The position numbers and the translations under genes are program-made. This document shows positions 26,704 through 35,843 of a DNA stretch of 64,000 bases, piece after piece. The notes beneath the pieces are model-generated. The model had not been told where the DNA came from. It made no database searches and was given only the letters and a program-made list of their open reading frames with translations. The stretch lies in the NCBI GenBank assembly GCA_943326015.2, contig CALPRQ020000004.1, positions 53,512 to 117,511 on the forward strand, written 5' to 3'. The DNA is from Chitinophaga pinensis (GTDB lineage: Bacteria > Pseudomonadota > Gammaproteobacteria > Burkholderiales > Burkholderiaceae_C). Within the stretch, counting starts at the first letter, position 1. Every line of letters begins with the position of its first letter.

Positions 26704-28524
26704 TCAGAGCACCTTGCCCAGGAAGGCTGCAGTGCGTGCCTGCGTCGGTGCGTTGAAGATCTGCTCCGGGCTGCCGGTTTCGACGATCCGGCCCTGCTCC
26801 ATGAAGACCACGCGGTCGGCCACTTCGCGGGCAAAGCCGATCTCGTGCGTGACGACGATCAGCGTCGTGCCCGAGCGGGCCAGCTCCTTGATCACGTCGA
26901 GCACCTCGCCCACCAGTTCAGGGTCGAGGGCCGAGGTGGGCTCGTCGAACAGCAGCACCTTGGGCTTGAGTGCCAGCGCGCGCGCGATGGCCACGCGCTG
27001 CTGCTGGCCGCCTGAGAGCTGGCGCGGATAGGCGTCGGCCTTGTCGGCCAGGCCGACGCGGGCCAGCAGCTCGAGCCCCAGTGTCTCGGCCTCGACGCGC
27101 GACAGGCCGCGCACCGCCATCGGCGCCTCGATCAGGTTCTCGAGCACCGACAGGTGGGGAAAGAGGTTGAAGTTCTGGAACACCATGCCGACGTCGGCGC
27201 GCTGGGCCAGGATCTCGTGGTCGCGCAGCTCGTATAGCTTGTTGCCGCTTTGCCGGTAGCCCACCAGCTGGTCGTCGATGGTGATGAAGCCGTCGTCGAC
27301 GCGCTCGAGGTGGTTGATGCTGCGCAGCAGCGTGGACTTGCCCGAGCCGGAAGGCCCCAGGATCACGGTCACGCTGCCTGCGGGGACCGTGAGCGAAACG
27401 TTGTGCAGCACGAGGTTGTTGCCATAGCGCTTGCTGACCCCGTGGATGTCGACCACCCCGCCGCGGTGCGCGCTCTGTTCCCGGCCGGGCACAGCCGCTG
27501 CGGCATTCGCCTGCGGCTGGCCCTGGCCAGCAGACTGGCGCGGGCCAGTGCGCAGCCAGCCTGCCAGCAGGCTGAACACCGAAGATGGCGGATTGCGCAG
27601 CGCGCCACGCGCATAGTGGCGCTCGACCTGCTGCTGCACGAGCGACAGCACGGTCAGGATCACGAGGTACCAGACCGTTGCGACCATCAGCAGTGGGATC
27701 ACCTCCAGGTTGCGCCGGTAGATGATCTGGACCGTGTAGAACAGGTCGGGCATCGCCAGGATGTAGACGACCGAGGTCCCCTTGGCCAGGCCGATCAGGT
27801 TGTTGAAGCCGCTGGGCAGGATGGAGCGCATCGCCTGCGGCAGCACGATGCGCAGTGCCTGGCGCCGGCGCGACAGGCCCAGCGCCGAAGCCGCTTCCAG
27901 CTGACCCTGGTCCACCGCCAGGATGCCGCCGCGGATGATCTCGGCCGAGTAGGCCGACTGGTTCAGCGTGAGGCCGGCCACGGCCGCGATGAAGGGGCTG
28001 ATCAGCTGGGTCGTGTTCCAGGAATACAGCGTCCAGCCGGTGAAGGGGACGCCGAGCGCGATCGTCTCGTAGAGGTAGCCGAGGTTGTTGATCAGCAGCA
28101 GCAGCACCAGCACCGGAATGGAGCGGAACAGCCAGACATAGGTGAACGACAAGCCCGACAGCAGCGGCGAGCGCGACACGCGTGCCAGGGCCAGCAAGGT
28201 GCCCAGGGTCAAGCCGAACAGGGCGCCCAATGCCGTCAGCAGCAGCGTGCGCCCCAGGCCGACCAGGATCGGCTCGGAGAAGAACCATTCGGCGAACACG
28301 CCCCAGCCCCAGCGCGGATTGGTCAGTACCGAATACAGCACGGCGGCGATCACGAGCAGCGAGAAGGCTGCTCCCAGGGTGCGCGCGGGGTAGCGCGCGG
28401 GGACGATGCGGTAATGTGAATAGTCGCGCAGCGCCTGAGCTGAGGGGGTGGACGGCTGGACCGAACCTTCAGCCCCATTGAGCGGCAAACTGCCGAATGG
28501 TATGGCGACGGTGGTGGTGTTCAT
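26704..28524 (-). CDS. Fused amino acid ABC transporter permease / ATP-binding protein
   Basis: A 606-residue fusion. Residues about 50-305 form an HisM/GltJ-type permease with docking loop [20 protein letters not shown] (210-229). A Pro/Gln/Ala-rich linker (about 310-355) follows, then a full ATPase with Walker [10 protein letters not shown] (390-398), LSGGQQQRV and Walker [15 protein letters not shown]. One polypeptide thus supplies both membrane and ATPase subunits; a dimer would form the importer. It works with the two binding proteins encoded downstream. Such fusions are known in proteobacterial sulfur-scavenging loci. Substrate is inferred to be cystine-like or an S-substituted cysteine. 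Confidence 0.9.
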   Translation of the reverse strand: MNTTTVAIPFGSLPLNGAEGSVQPSTPSAQALRDYSHYRIVPARYPARTLGAAFSLLVIAAVLYSVLTNPRWGWGVFAEWFFSEPILVGLGRTLLLTALGALFGLTLGTLLALARVSRSPLLSGLSFTYVWLFRSIPVLVLLLLINNLGYLYETIALGVPFTGWTLYSWNTTQLISPFIAAVAGLTLNQSAYSAEIIRGGILAVDQGQLEAASALGLSRRRQALRIVLPQAMRSILPSGFNNLIGLAKGTSVVYILAMPDLFYTVQIIYRRNLEVIPLLMVATVWYLVILTVLSLVQQQVERHYARGALRNPPSSVFSLLAGWLRTGPRQSAGQGQPQANAAAAVPGREQSAHRGGVVDIHGVSKRYGNNLVLHNVSLTVPAGSVTVILGPSGSGKSTLLRSINHLERVDDGFITIDDQLVGYRQSGNKLYELRDHEILAQRADVGMVFQNFNLFPHLSVLENLIEAPMAVRGLSRVEAETLGLELLARVGLADKADAYPRQLSGGQQQRVAIARALALKPKVLLFDEPTSALDPELVGEVLDVIKELARSGTTLIVVTHEIGFAREVADRVVFMEQGRIVETGSPEQIFNAPTQARTAAFLGKVL

Positions 28525-28534
28525 CGGGTGGACC

Positions 28535-29083
28535 TCATTCAGGCAGATGCCAGGGTGATGTGGGGGGCAGGGGGGTGAGCGTTACAGCTCGGTCAGGGAT
28601 GGCAGCCAGCGGCTTCTCGAACGGCAGCGAACAGCGCACATTCGGGTCGATCGAGTGATCGAACAGCTTGCGGTAGCCGTGACTCAGGTAGAGACCCACG
28701 GCCTCGGGCTGGCGGTTGCCCGTGGTCAGATAAATCCGACGATACCCCTGGCGCAGCGCCTGTGATTCGAGTTCGGCCAGCAATCTCCGCGCCAGGCCCT
28801 GGCGTCGCAGGTCGTCGCGGGTCCAGATGCGCTTGAACTCCGCCGTCTGCGCGTCGTAGCGCTTGAAGGCACCGCCCGCAACGGCCTCGCCCTCGCGCAG
28901 CAGCAGCAGGAAGTTGCCTTCGGGCGGAGCGAAAATCTCGGGCGGGTACTTCTGCATCTCCCGAACTTCACCGGCCTCGAGGCTGGACTCGGCGTAGCGG
29001 GCTTCGTACTCGTGGCTGAGGGCCTCGATCAGCGGGCGCGCGCGCGGATCGAGCAGGGTGGTGTAGAGAAATTGGTCGCTCAT
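28535..29083 (-). CDS. GNAT family N-acetyltransferase
   Basis: A 182-residue acetyltransferase. The acetyl-CoA-binding motif appears as [20 protein letters not shown], followed by [22 protein letters not shown], the usual motif A/B region of GNAT enzymes. ATG 29083 is used (GGA upstream); ATG 29095 adds four residues. It sits next to an M20 deacylase and a CmoJ/YxeK-like monooxygenase, the trio of the N-acetylate, oxidise, deacetylate route for S-substituted cysteines (SnaA step) described in Bacillus. Confidence 0.85.
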   Translation of the reverse strand: MSDQFLYTTLLDPRARPLIEALSHEYEARYAESSLEAGEVREMQKYPPEIFAPPEGNFLLLLREGEAVAGGAFKRYDAQTAEFKRIWTRDDLRRQGLARRLLAELESQALRQGYRRIYLTTGNRQPEAVGLYLSHGYRKLFDHSIDPNVRCSLPFEKPLAAIPDRAVTLTPLPPTSPWHLPE

Positions 29084-29107
29084 GACGGATTCCATCCATG
29101 TCCCGCT

Positions 29108-30301
29108 TCAGCGCAGGAAGCGTTCGGTCAGCCTGACCCAGTAACTGGCCGCCACGCCCAGCGTGGCATCGTTGAAGTCGTACCTGGGGTTGTGCAGGGA
29201 GGCGCTGTCGCCATTGCCCAGGAACAGGAAGCTGCCAGGGCGGGCTTGCAGCATGTAGGCGAAGTCTTCGCTGGCGGTGCGGGGCTGGAAGTCCGGCACC
29301 ACCCGGTCGGCGCCCAGGACCTCGAGCGCGACCTCGCGCGCGAACCTTGTCGGCTCGGCATGGTTGAGCACCGGCGGAAAACCGTTCTGGAAATCCACCA
29401 CCGCTTCGACCCCCAGGCTGCGCGCCTGGCCCTGTGCGATCGCCGTGATGCGCTCGCGCAGCAACTGGCGTGTTTCGGGGCGGAACGATCGGGCGGTGAG
29501 CTTGAGCTCCACCTGGTCAGGGATCACGTTGGCCGCCTTGCCGCCATGGATGGCGCCGACCGTGACCACTCCCATGTCCAGTGGCGCCACGTTGCGCGAC
29601 ACCACGCTCTGCAGCGCCGTGATCACATGCGCCGCGGCCAGTACCGGATCGACCGCATCCTGTGGTTCCGCCCCATGTCCGCCCTGTCCCTGCAGGGTGA
29701 TGCGTGCGAAGTCGATCGAAGCCATGGCCGGTCCCGCCACGCAGCCCAGATGGCCCTGGCGCACGCCGGGCCAGTTGTGCAAGCCGAACACCGCGTCGCA
29801 GGGGAAGCGCTCGAACAGCCCCTCGGCGATCATCTTTCTGGCACCGGCGCCCAGTTCCTCGGCGGGCTGGAAGATCAGGTTGAGCGTGCCGTCGAACTCG
29901 CCGGACTCGGCCAGAAAGCGCGCGGCGGCCAGCAGGATGGCGGTGTGGCCGTCATGGCCGCAGGCATGCATCACGCCCGGTTTCACGCTGGCATAGGGCA
30001 GGCCGGTGTCTTCCTGAATCGGCAGCGCATCCATGTCGGCGCGCAGGCCCAGCGTCTTTTGGCCATCGCCGCGACGCAGCACGCCCACCACGCCGGTGCC
30101 GGCGATGCCGGTGCTGACCTCATAGCCCCAGGCGCGCAGCCGCTCTGCCACCAGGCCGGCGGTGCGGTGCTCCTGGAAAGCCAGCTCCGGGTGACGGTGC
30201 AGGTCTCGGCGCAGCGCGATGAACTCGTCGGCATGGCGGGCTATGCCCCGTTCGATCCGGCTGTCATCGCGCAAGGCGATCTCGGCAGCAACGCGGTTCA
30301 T
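29108..30301 (-). CDS. M20 family amidohydrolase / N-acyl amino acid deacylase
   Basis: Zinc/manganese aminoacylase of 397 residues of the hippurate hydrolase/HipO type. LRADMDALPIQE, HACGHDGHTA, QPAEE and the late ASEDFAYM motifs provide metal ligands and the catalytic glutamate. It overlaps the monooxygenase gene by TGATG. By analogy to ScmP/YxeP/YtnL in Bacillus it would remove the N-acetyl group during salvage of S-substituted cysteine. Confidence 0.9.
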   Translation of the reverse strand: MNRVAAEIALRDDSRIERGIARHADEFIALRRDLHRHPELAFQEHRTAGLVAERLRAWGYEVSTGIAGTGVVGVLRRGDGQKTLGLRADMDALPIQEDTGLPYASVKPGVMHACGHDGHTAILLAAARFLAESGEFDGTLNLIFQPAEELGAGARKMIAEGLFERFPCDAVFGLHNWPGVRQGHLGCVAGPAMASIDFARITLQGQGGHGAEPQDAVDPVLAAAHVITALQSVVSRNVAPLDMGVVTVGAIHGGKAANVIPDQVELKLTARSFRPETRQLLRERITAIAQGQARSLGVEAVVDFQNGFPPVLNHAEPTRFAREVALEVLGADRVVPDFQPRTASEDFAYMLQARPGSFLFLGNGDSASLHNPRYDFNDATLGVAASYWVRLTERFLR

Positions 30302-31647
30302 CAGGCGACCTTCAGCGCCGGCTCGGCGCCCTTGTCCTGCGCGTGGTGGTTCTGCTTGTATGGGAGTCCCAGGTGGTCGCGCAGGGTCTGGCCGGGCAGT
30401 TCGCGCTGGTAGCGACCACGCGCCTCCAGCACCGGTATCACATGGGTCACGAAGTCGTCCAGGCCCTGGGCAATCACCGGGAAGCCGAGGATGAAGCCGT
30501 CGCCCGCACCCGCGTCCAGCCAGCGGATGATCTGGTCGGCGACCTTTTCGCCCGAACCGACGAATTCGCCCTTGGGCGTGGCCACCTGGAGTGCCGTCTG
30601 GCGCAGCGTCCAGCCCTTGGACTTGGCGTCGGCCTTGATGCGATCGGTGGTCGACTGGAAGCTGTTGCGGCCGATATCGCCCAGTTCGGGGAAGGGTTCG
30701 TCGAGCGGGTATTGGCTGAAGTCGTGGTGATCGAAGAAGCGGCCCAGATAGGCCAAGGCCTCGTCGATGGTCAGCAGGTTGCGGATCTGGTCGTACTTGG
30801 CCTCGGCCTGCGCGTCGGTCGCCGCCACGACCGGGCTGATGCCGGGGAAGACCTTGACGTCATCGGCTGCCCGGCCATGTGCGAGCGCAGCAGCGCGAAC
30901 CTGTTCGCGGAACTGGCGGGTCTGCTCAAGCGAGGGTGAATGGGTGAAGACGGCATCGGCGTACTTGCCGGCCAGGCCTATGCCGGTGTCCGACGAACCC
31001 GCCTGGAAGATCACCGGCTGGCCCTGGGGCGAGCGGCCGATGTTGAGCGGGCCGGCCACCTGGAAATGACGTCCCTGGTGGTTCAGGCTATGCAGCTTGG
31101 ACGGTTCGAAGAACTGGCCGTTTTCGCGGTTGCGCACCAGGGCATCGTCCTCCCAGCTGTCCCACAGCCCCTGGGTGACCTGAAGGTACTCGTCGGCGAT
31201 CTCGTAGCGCAGCGCGTGTGCGGGATGCGGACGGTTGTTGTAGTTCCTGGACGTGCCTTCCAGCGGTGTGGTCACGACGTTCCAGCCCGCACGTCCGCCG
31301 CTGATGAGGTCCAGCGAGGCGAACTGGCGCGCGACGGTATAGGGATCGCTGTAGCTGGTGCTGACCGTGCCGGCCAGCCCGATTCTGGAGGTCACCGTGG
31401 CCAGCGCCGACAGGATCGAAATCGGCTCGAACCGGTTGAGGAAATGCGGAATCGACTTCTCGTTGATGTAGGCTCCGTCGGCCACGAAGGCGAAGGCGAT
31501 GCCCGCCGCTTCCGCTTGCTGCGCGGTGCGGATGTAATGTTGCAGGTTCACGCTCGCGTCCACTGGGCCGCCCGGGTGCTTCCAGGCATTCATGTGGCTG
31601 CCAGCGCCTTGCAGCATGATGCCAAAGGTGACGTTTTTCTTGCTCAT
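30301..31647 (-). CDS. NtaA/SnaA/DszA family FMN-dependent monooxygenase (CmoJ/YxeK-like)
   Basis: A 448-residue two-component flavin monooxygenase. Family marks are [63 protein letters not shown] and GAGDGFILGFP. Placed between an LLM gene and an M20 deacylase gene with which it overlaps, it is the candidate enzyme that oxidises an N-acetylated S-alkylcysteine, as YxeK/CmoJ do in Bacillus. Related enzymes are encoded at 40980 and 60728. Confidence 0.88.
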   Translation of the reverse strand: MSKKNVTFGIMLQGAGSHMNAWKHPGGPVDASVNLQHYIRTAQQAEAAGIAFAFVADGAYINEKSIPHFLNRFEPISILSALATVTSRIGLAGTVSTSYSDPYTVARQFASLDLISGGRAGWNVVTTPLEGTSRNYNNRPHPAHALRYEIADEYLQVTQGLWDSWEDDALVRNRENGQFFEPSKLHSLNHQGRHFQVAGPLNIGRSPQGQPVIFQAGSSDTGIGLAGKYADAVFTHSPSLEQTRQFREQVRAAALAHGRAADDVKVFPGISPVVAATDAQAEAKYDQIRNLLTIDEALAYLGRFFDHHDFSQYPLDEPFPELGDIGRNSFQSTTDRIKADAKSKGWTLRQTALQVATPKGEFVGSGEKVADQIIRWLDAGAGDGFILGFPVIAQGLDDFVTHVIPVLEARGRYQRELPGQTLRDHLGLPYKQNHHAQDKGAEPALKVA

Positions 31648-31679
31648 GACAGCGGTCCTTTCGGTTTGAATAAGGGGGG

Positions 31680-32681
31680 TCAGGCCGCCACGGCCTGCTT
31701 CTGTGCCGCCAGCAGTTCCACGGAGGCCAGGCGGTCCGCGAAGCTGGTGATGGGCGTATCGATCACGAATTCCTGGATGCCGAGGCGCAAGTGCAGTTCG
31801 TCAAGCGCGTCGAGCACATCCTCGGCCGTACCTGCGATCACATGGGGCCGGGTCTCCTCGATGCGGTAGTCGGCAACGCTGGCCTGGCGTGCGAATGCCT
31901 CTGCCGCCTCGGCACTGGGCAGGTTCACGCTCTGACCGGTGGCCAGGTGCAGCTTGAAGATCCGCAGCGTGCCGACCAGTTGCTGCGCCTTGTCGCGGCT
32001 CGCGGCGGCAAAGGCGTACAGCGCCATCGAGGGCTCGCGCCCGCTGGCCTGACGGTAGGTCTCCAGCGCGCGCACCAGGTTGGCCGGGTCACCGTTGAAA
32101 TGGCCGGCGTAGCAAAAGCCCCAGCCGTGGCGTGCGGCCAGCAGCGCGCTTTCGGGCGCGGCCCCCAGCAGGGTGCATTCCGGCAGGCTGGAGGGCTGAG
32201 GTGTCGCCACGGCGCCGGCCAGGGCATGATCCTCCGGCAGCTGGTTGTGCAGAAAGGCATCAAGGTCGGCCAGCAACCGATCGAAGCTCAGCTTGCGGGC
32301 CGGAGTGCGCCCGGCCTGCAGGGCCCGCGTCGACAGGGGCAAGCCACCGGGTGCCTTGCCCACGCCGAGGTCCACGCGACCAGGCGCAAGCGCTGACAGC
32401 ACCTTGAACACCTCAGCCACCTTGTAGGGGCTGTAATGCTGCAGCATCACGCCGCCCGAACCCACGCGGATATGCGAGGTCTTGGCCAGGATATGGGCCA
32501 CCAGCACCTCGGGTGCCGAACCGGCATTGATGGTCGAGCCATGGTGCTCGGCGACCCAGAAACGCTTGTAGCCAAGGGCCTCCGCGCGCTGGGCAAGCTT
32601 GATGCTGTGCTGGAGCGCTGCCTGTGCCGTGGCACCGTCCGGTGCGGGACTCTTGTCTAGCAATGAAAGTGCGTAACTCAT
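31680..32681 (-). CDS. LLM class flavin-dependent oxidoreductase (MsnO8/YtmO-like)
   Basis: A 333-residue LLM oxidoreductase of the MsnO8 group: LSLLDKSP at the start, YKRFWVAEHH, IRVGSGGVMLQHYSPYKVAEVF, GRVDLGVGKAPGG. It is the promoter-proximal gene of the salvage operon. The Bacillus counterpart YtmO/CmoO is encoded with the cystine importer and CmoJ. Confidence 0.87.
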   Translation of the reverse strand: MSYALSLLDKSPAPDGATAQAALQHSIKLAQRAEALGYKRFWVAEHHGSTINAGSAPEVLVAHILAKTSHIRVGSGGVMLQHYSPYKVAEVFKVLSALAPGRVDLGVGKAPGGLPLSTRALQAGRTPARKLSFDRLLADLDAFLHNQLPEDHALAGAVATPQPSSLPECTLLGAAPESALLAARHGWGFCYAGHFNGDPANLVRALETYRQASGREPSMALYAFAAASRDKAQQLVGTLRIFKLHLATGQSVNLPSAEAAEAFARQASVADYRIEETRPHVIAGTAEDVLDALDELHLRLGIQEFVIDTPITSFADRLASVELLAAQKQAVAA

Positions 32682-32973
32682 GGTTGAAATCTCGGTTGGG
32701 TTGCCCCGATTCTGAGTAAACCCCTGTCAATCCAGAAGCGTCAATTTTTCATTTTCATGATCATTGATGTTTTTCTCATGATCCGTATTGCTGCAAGCAG
32801 GAAATCATTCTTTGATGGAATTATTCGATTTCCGAATTTGATCGGGTAGTTTGCTTATGCGGAAAAATTGCATGCATCTACTGTGGTTGGCGTTAGTCTC
32901 TTTCGGTGTGCCCGATCGATTCAATCGGCTGTGGTACGCCAATCCAGTTTCGAACCTTCACCATAGATACGCC

Positions 32974-33318
32974 ATGTCACGCGACCGACTTCTGCTTCTG
33001 CAACCCGGCTTTGCCGATCCGAAACATCCTGGCGAGCGATTCGTCTGCCCGCACTGCCTGCCGATCGAGGGCTTGCTGGCGGCCGCTCCCGAGCTGGCGG
33101 CAAGACTCGACATCGAGCGTCTGCCCTACCCGCGCCCGCGGCCGGTCGTGATCGCGGCACTCGACGAGGCAAACCAGAGCCTGCCGACGTTGATACTGGG
33201 CGACGAGCAGGCCGTCCCTGAGGATGCCCGGCAACTCGGGCAGGTCCGCTTCGTCAACGATCCGCGCCGCATCCTCGAGCTGCTGGCCGAGCGGCACGGC
33301 TTTCCTCGGGTGCACTGA
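32974..33318 (+). CDS. DUF3088 family protein
   Basis: A 114-residue protein, likely thioredoxin-like: a CPHC motif follows the LLLLQPGFADP start, and a C-terminal FVNDPRRILELLAERHG segment ends it. The ATG at 32974 (MSRDRLLLLQPGF) is chosen; the longer frame to 32851 lacks conserved features. Function unknown. It is divergent from the salvage operon and could be a redox partner, which is inference only. Confidence 0.75.
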   Translation: MSRDRLLLLQPGFADPKHPGERFVCPHCLPIEGLLAAAPELAARLDIERLPYPRPRPVVIAALDEANQSLPTLILGDEQAVPEDARQLGQVRFVNDPRRILELLAERHGFPRVH

Positions 33319-33331
33319 GTCATGAATGGAT

Positions 33332-33359
33332 GGCCTCGCTGCCGCTCTGCCGCGAGGCC
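33332..33359. terminator. Hairpin between convergent DUF3088 and porin genes
   Basis: GGCCTCGC and GCGAGGCC are perfect 8-bp arms around a 12-base loop, placed 13 bp after one stop codon and 30 bp before the other gene's stop. No U-tract follows, so it may be a weak bidirectional terminator or a transcript-end stabiliser. Confidence 0.4.
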
Positions 33360-33389
33360 GGGCCAGGCCCTTGCGGGACTGGTTCCCAA

Positions 33390-34430
33390 TCAGAAGATGT
33401 GGCGCAGGCCCACCGACAGCTGACGCTTTTCGCCCGCCTTGGCGCCGACACCGTCGGCCGCGGTCGCGTTCTTCTCGCTCAGGTGCTTGTAGCCGAAATA
33501 GCTGTCGGTGCGCTTGGAGAGCGAGTAGGTCGCGACGAGCGTGTAACCGTCGACATCGTGGTTCTTGCCCTTGAGCTCATCGGCGCTGCTCTTGGCGTAG
33601 CCGGCGTAGAAGTTGAAGAAGCCGTAAGGCAGCTGAGCGCCGACCTGGTAGGCCTGACGGGCACCGTTGCCGTCCTTGGCGCGCTGGTAGCCACCGACCG
33701 CACTGATCACGCCGAAGTCGTAGACGCCGCCGACATAGTCGTACTTGATGCTGGGCTTGCCGCCGAGCTGTTCCTCGGTCTGATGTCCGTAGCCGACCAG
33801 CAGCGGACCATTGGCGTAGCGCAGTTGCAGCGCATGAGTGTCGGTCGAACCTTGCCCGCTATTGTCCTTTTTCGGGTCCGCGTCCGCCAGGTTCTTGTTC
33901 TCGCCCAGCGCATAGGAAGCGCCAGCGCTGAAGCCGTTGAAGCTCGGCGAAAGGTACTTGATCTGGTTCTTCTGGTTAAATTTGTAGTCGCTGCCACCCG
34001 CCTCCCAGACATCGTAGGTGGCGGCCAGGTTGGTGTTGGCCACCTGGTTGGTGTCGCCACGGATGTCATCGAGGGACGTGTAGCTGCGGCCGACGCGGAC
34101 CTCGCCGAACTTGCCCGACAGACCGACCCAGGCGTGACGGTCGAACTGGTCGCCGTTGGCAGCTCCCTTGTCGAGCGCGAAGCCCTGCTCAAGCTGGAAG
34201 TTCGCATTGACGCCTCCGCCTAGGTCTTCGCTGCCCTTGACGCCCCAGCGGTTGGTACTCAGGCCACCGGAATTGACCACGCTCTGGGATTCGGCCGGCG
34301 TGGCATTGCTGTGCAGCGTGTTCTTGAGGTTGCCGGCATAGGCATCGACGCGTCCGTACAGGGTCACGCTGGATTGCGCGAAGGCGCCGGTGGCTGCCAG
34401 TGCGGCGATGGCGATGAGGGTCTTCTTCAT
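33390..34430 (-). CDS. Outer-membrane porin (Gram-negative general porin family)
   Basis: A 346-residue trimeric-type 16-strand porin. The signal peptide ends at AFA (residue 18); the mature chain starts QSSVTLYGRVDAYAG; PxxxxK-like loop 3 and alternating amphipathic strands follow; the last residue is Phe (GLRHIF) as required for BAM insertion. It is common in Burkholderiales. Lying between two sulfur clusters and divergent from ssuA, it might admit organosulfur anions, though it could be a general porin. Confidence 0.92.
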   Translation of the reverse strand: MKKTLIAIAALAATGAFAQSSVTLYGRVDAYAGNLKNTLHSNATPAESQSVVNSGGLSTNRWGVKGSEDLGGGVNANFQLEQGFALDKGAANGDQFDRHAWVGLSGKFGEVRVGRSYTSLDDIRGDTNQVANTNLAATYDVWEAGGSDYKFNQKNQIKYLSPSFNGFSAGASYALGENKNLADADPKKDNSGQGSTDTHALQLRYANGPLLVGYGHQTEEQLGGKPSIKYDYVGGVYDFGVISAVGGYQRAKDGNGARQAYQVGAQLPYGFFNFYAGYAKSSADELKGKNHDVDGYTLVATYSLSKRTDSYFGYKHLSEKNATAADGVGAKAGEKRQLSVGLRHIF

Positions 34431-34853
34431 TTGAACTCCAGAAAATTGATTGACGAATTGAGTCTATCTGTCAAATGAGTTGATTTATGAAATGGCTTTT
34501 GCGTTAATTTTGATTTACATATTCGATAAGGTGGATCGGATATGTAAACATGAAAAACTCATTGGTTCGCATGTTCCGTGAATTGAATCGCGATGAGTCG
34601 GTTGTGCCGGATGCAGTCGCGGTGACCGTTGATGATCCGGTCTTCATGATGATTCCGGATAAGTAAATGCGACTTGTGCATGAAACGCCTCTGTTGCTTG
34701 CGATCGCTCTGGCTGCCTGAGCTGGCTTGCTCGTTTTTGTAGTTTGAAGATTCGTTTTTCTTTGTTTACCAAGAAAGGACAGTCGGGGATGATTCGTCCA
34801 TTCGCTCACAGGCCCCGATGCCAAACGGGCCGCACGCCAGACAAGGAAATCTC
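34431..34853. other. Divergent regulatory region, porin and ssuA
   Basis: About 420 bp, AT-rich in the middle. It carries CATATTC at 34518-34524 and GGATATG at 34538-34544. A 38-codon frame at 34550-34666 (MKNSLVRMFRELNRD...) has no good ribosome binding site and may be chance. ATCCGG/CCGGAT (34635, 34655) is a weak hairpin. AAGGAAAT before 34854 is the ssuA ribosome binding site. Confidence 0.4.
34518..34524 (+). promoter_or_regulatory. CATATTC element upstream of ssuA
   Basis: Part of TTTACATATTCGATAAGG, with a GGATATG 14 bases further on. It matches the recurrent heptamer of the window's sulfur operons. Position between the porin and ssuA genes suits an operator for either. Confidence 0.35.
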
Positions 34854-35828
34854 ATGTCGACTCTCAAGAACCTGCAACGTCGCCTTCTGCTCAAGACCTT
34901 CGCTGCCACCAGCGCCCTAGGTGTCAGTGGCATCGCGCTGGCCCAGACTGGTGCCACGAAAGCACCGCGGGTGCTGCGCATCGGCTACCAGAAGGGCTGG
35001 CTCTCCATCCTCAAGGCCCGTGGCACGCTGGAGAAACGCCTGGCCCCGCTGGGCGCCAGCGTGAGCTGGACCGAGTTCACCGCCGGCCCGGTGCAGCTGG
35101 AGGCGCTCAATGTCGGCTCGATCGACTTCGGCGACGTCGGCGAAGCGCCGCCCATCTTTGCCCAGGCCGCGGGCGCGCCGCTGGTCTATGTCGGCTCCAG
35201 CAATCCACGCCCCAAGCTGGAGGCCGTCGTCGTGCCCAAGGACTCGCCCATCCGCAGCGTGGCCGACCTCAAGGGCAAGAAGATCGCCTTCAACAAGGGT
35301 TCCAACGTGCAGTACCTGATCGTCAAGCTGCTGGAAAAGCACGGCCTCAAGTACAGCGACGTGCAGCCGGTCTTCCTGCCGCCGGCCGATGCGCGCGCCG
35401 CCTTCGAGCGCGGCTCGGTCGATGCCTGGGCGATCTGGGACCCCTTCCTCGCTGCCGCCGAGAAAACGCTCGGCGCCCGGGTCCTGGCCGACGGAACGGG
35501 CGTGGTCAGCAACCGCTGGTATTTCTTCAGCTCGCGCGAATTCGCCACCCACAACGCCGACCTGCTGCGCATCGCGCTGGAAGAGATCGACAAGATCGAC
35601 CGCTGGGTCGAGAAGAACAAGCCCGCCGCCGCGCAGGAGCTCTCCAGGATCCTGGGTCTCGATCAGGCGATCACCGAGCTCTGGATCAGCCGCACGAGCT
35701 TCGGCGTGGTGCCCGTCAACGGCAATGTGCTGGCCGAGCAGCAGGCGATTGCCGACACCTTCTTCGACCTCAAGCTGATTCCCAGGTCGCTCAACCTGCG
35801 ACATGCCGCCCCGGTCAACCTGAACTGA
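34854..35828 (+). CDS. ssuA: Aliphatic sulfonate ABC transporter substrate-binding protein (SsuA)
   Basis: Periplasmic binding protein of 324 residues. RRLLLK near the N-terminus resembles a twin-arginine signal; the mature chain contains LRIGYQKGWLSILKARGTLE, EFTAGPVQLEALN, GDVGEAPPIFAQAAG and WAIWDPFLAA, the SsuA pattern. ATG 34854 after AAGGAA is preferred to 34818. First gene of ssuA-ssuC-ssuB-ssuE. Confidence 0.92.
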   Translation: MSTLKNLQRRLLLKTFAATSALGVSGIALAQTGATKAPRVLRIGYQKGWLSILKARGTLEKRLAPLGASVSWTEFTAGPVQLEALNVGSIDFGDVGEAPPIFAQAAGAPLVYVGSSNPRPKLEAVVVPKDSPIRSVADLKGKKIAFNKGSNVQYLIVKLLEKHGLKYSDVQPVFLPPADARAAFERGSVDAWAIWDPFLAAAEKTLGARVLADGTGVVSNRWYFFSSREFATHNADLLRIALEEIDKIDRWVEKNKPAAAQELSRILGLDQAITELWISRTSFGVVPVNGNVLAEQQAIADTFFDLKLIPRSLNLRHAAPVNLN

Positions 35829-35843
35829 GCGCGAGGACTCCCG

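Noticed and set aside
28535..30412. 466-codon plus-strand frame over the GNAT and M20 genes (29012-30412)
   Set aside because: Antisense to two genes with clear catalytic motifs; no recognisable domains.
34504..34824. 106-codon minus-strand frame between porin and ssuA
   Set aside because: Composition (many Ser/Thr/Asn) and position in a divergent promoter region argue against a gene.
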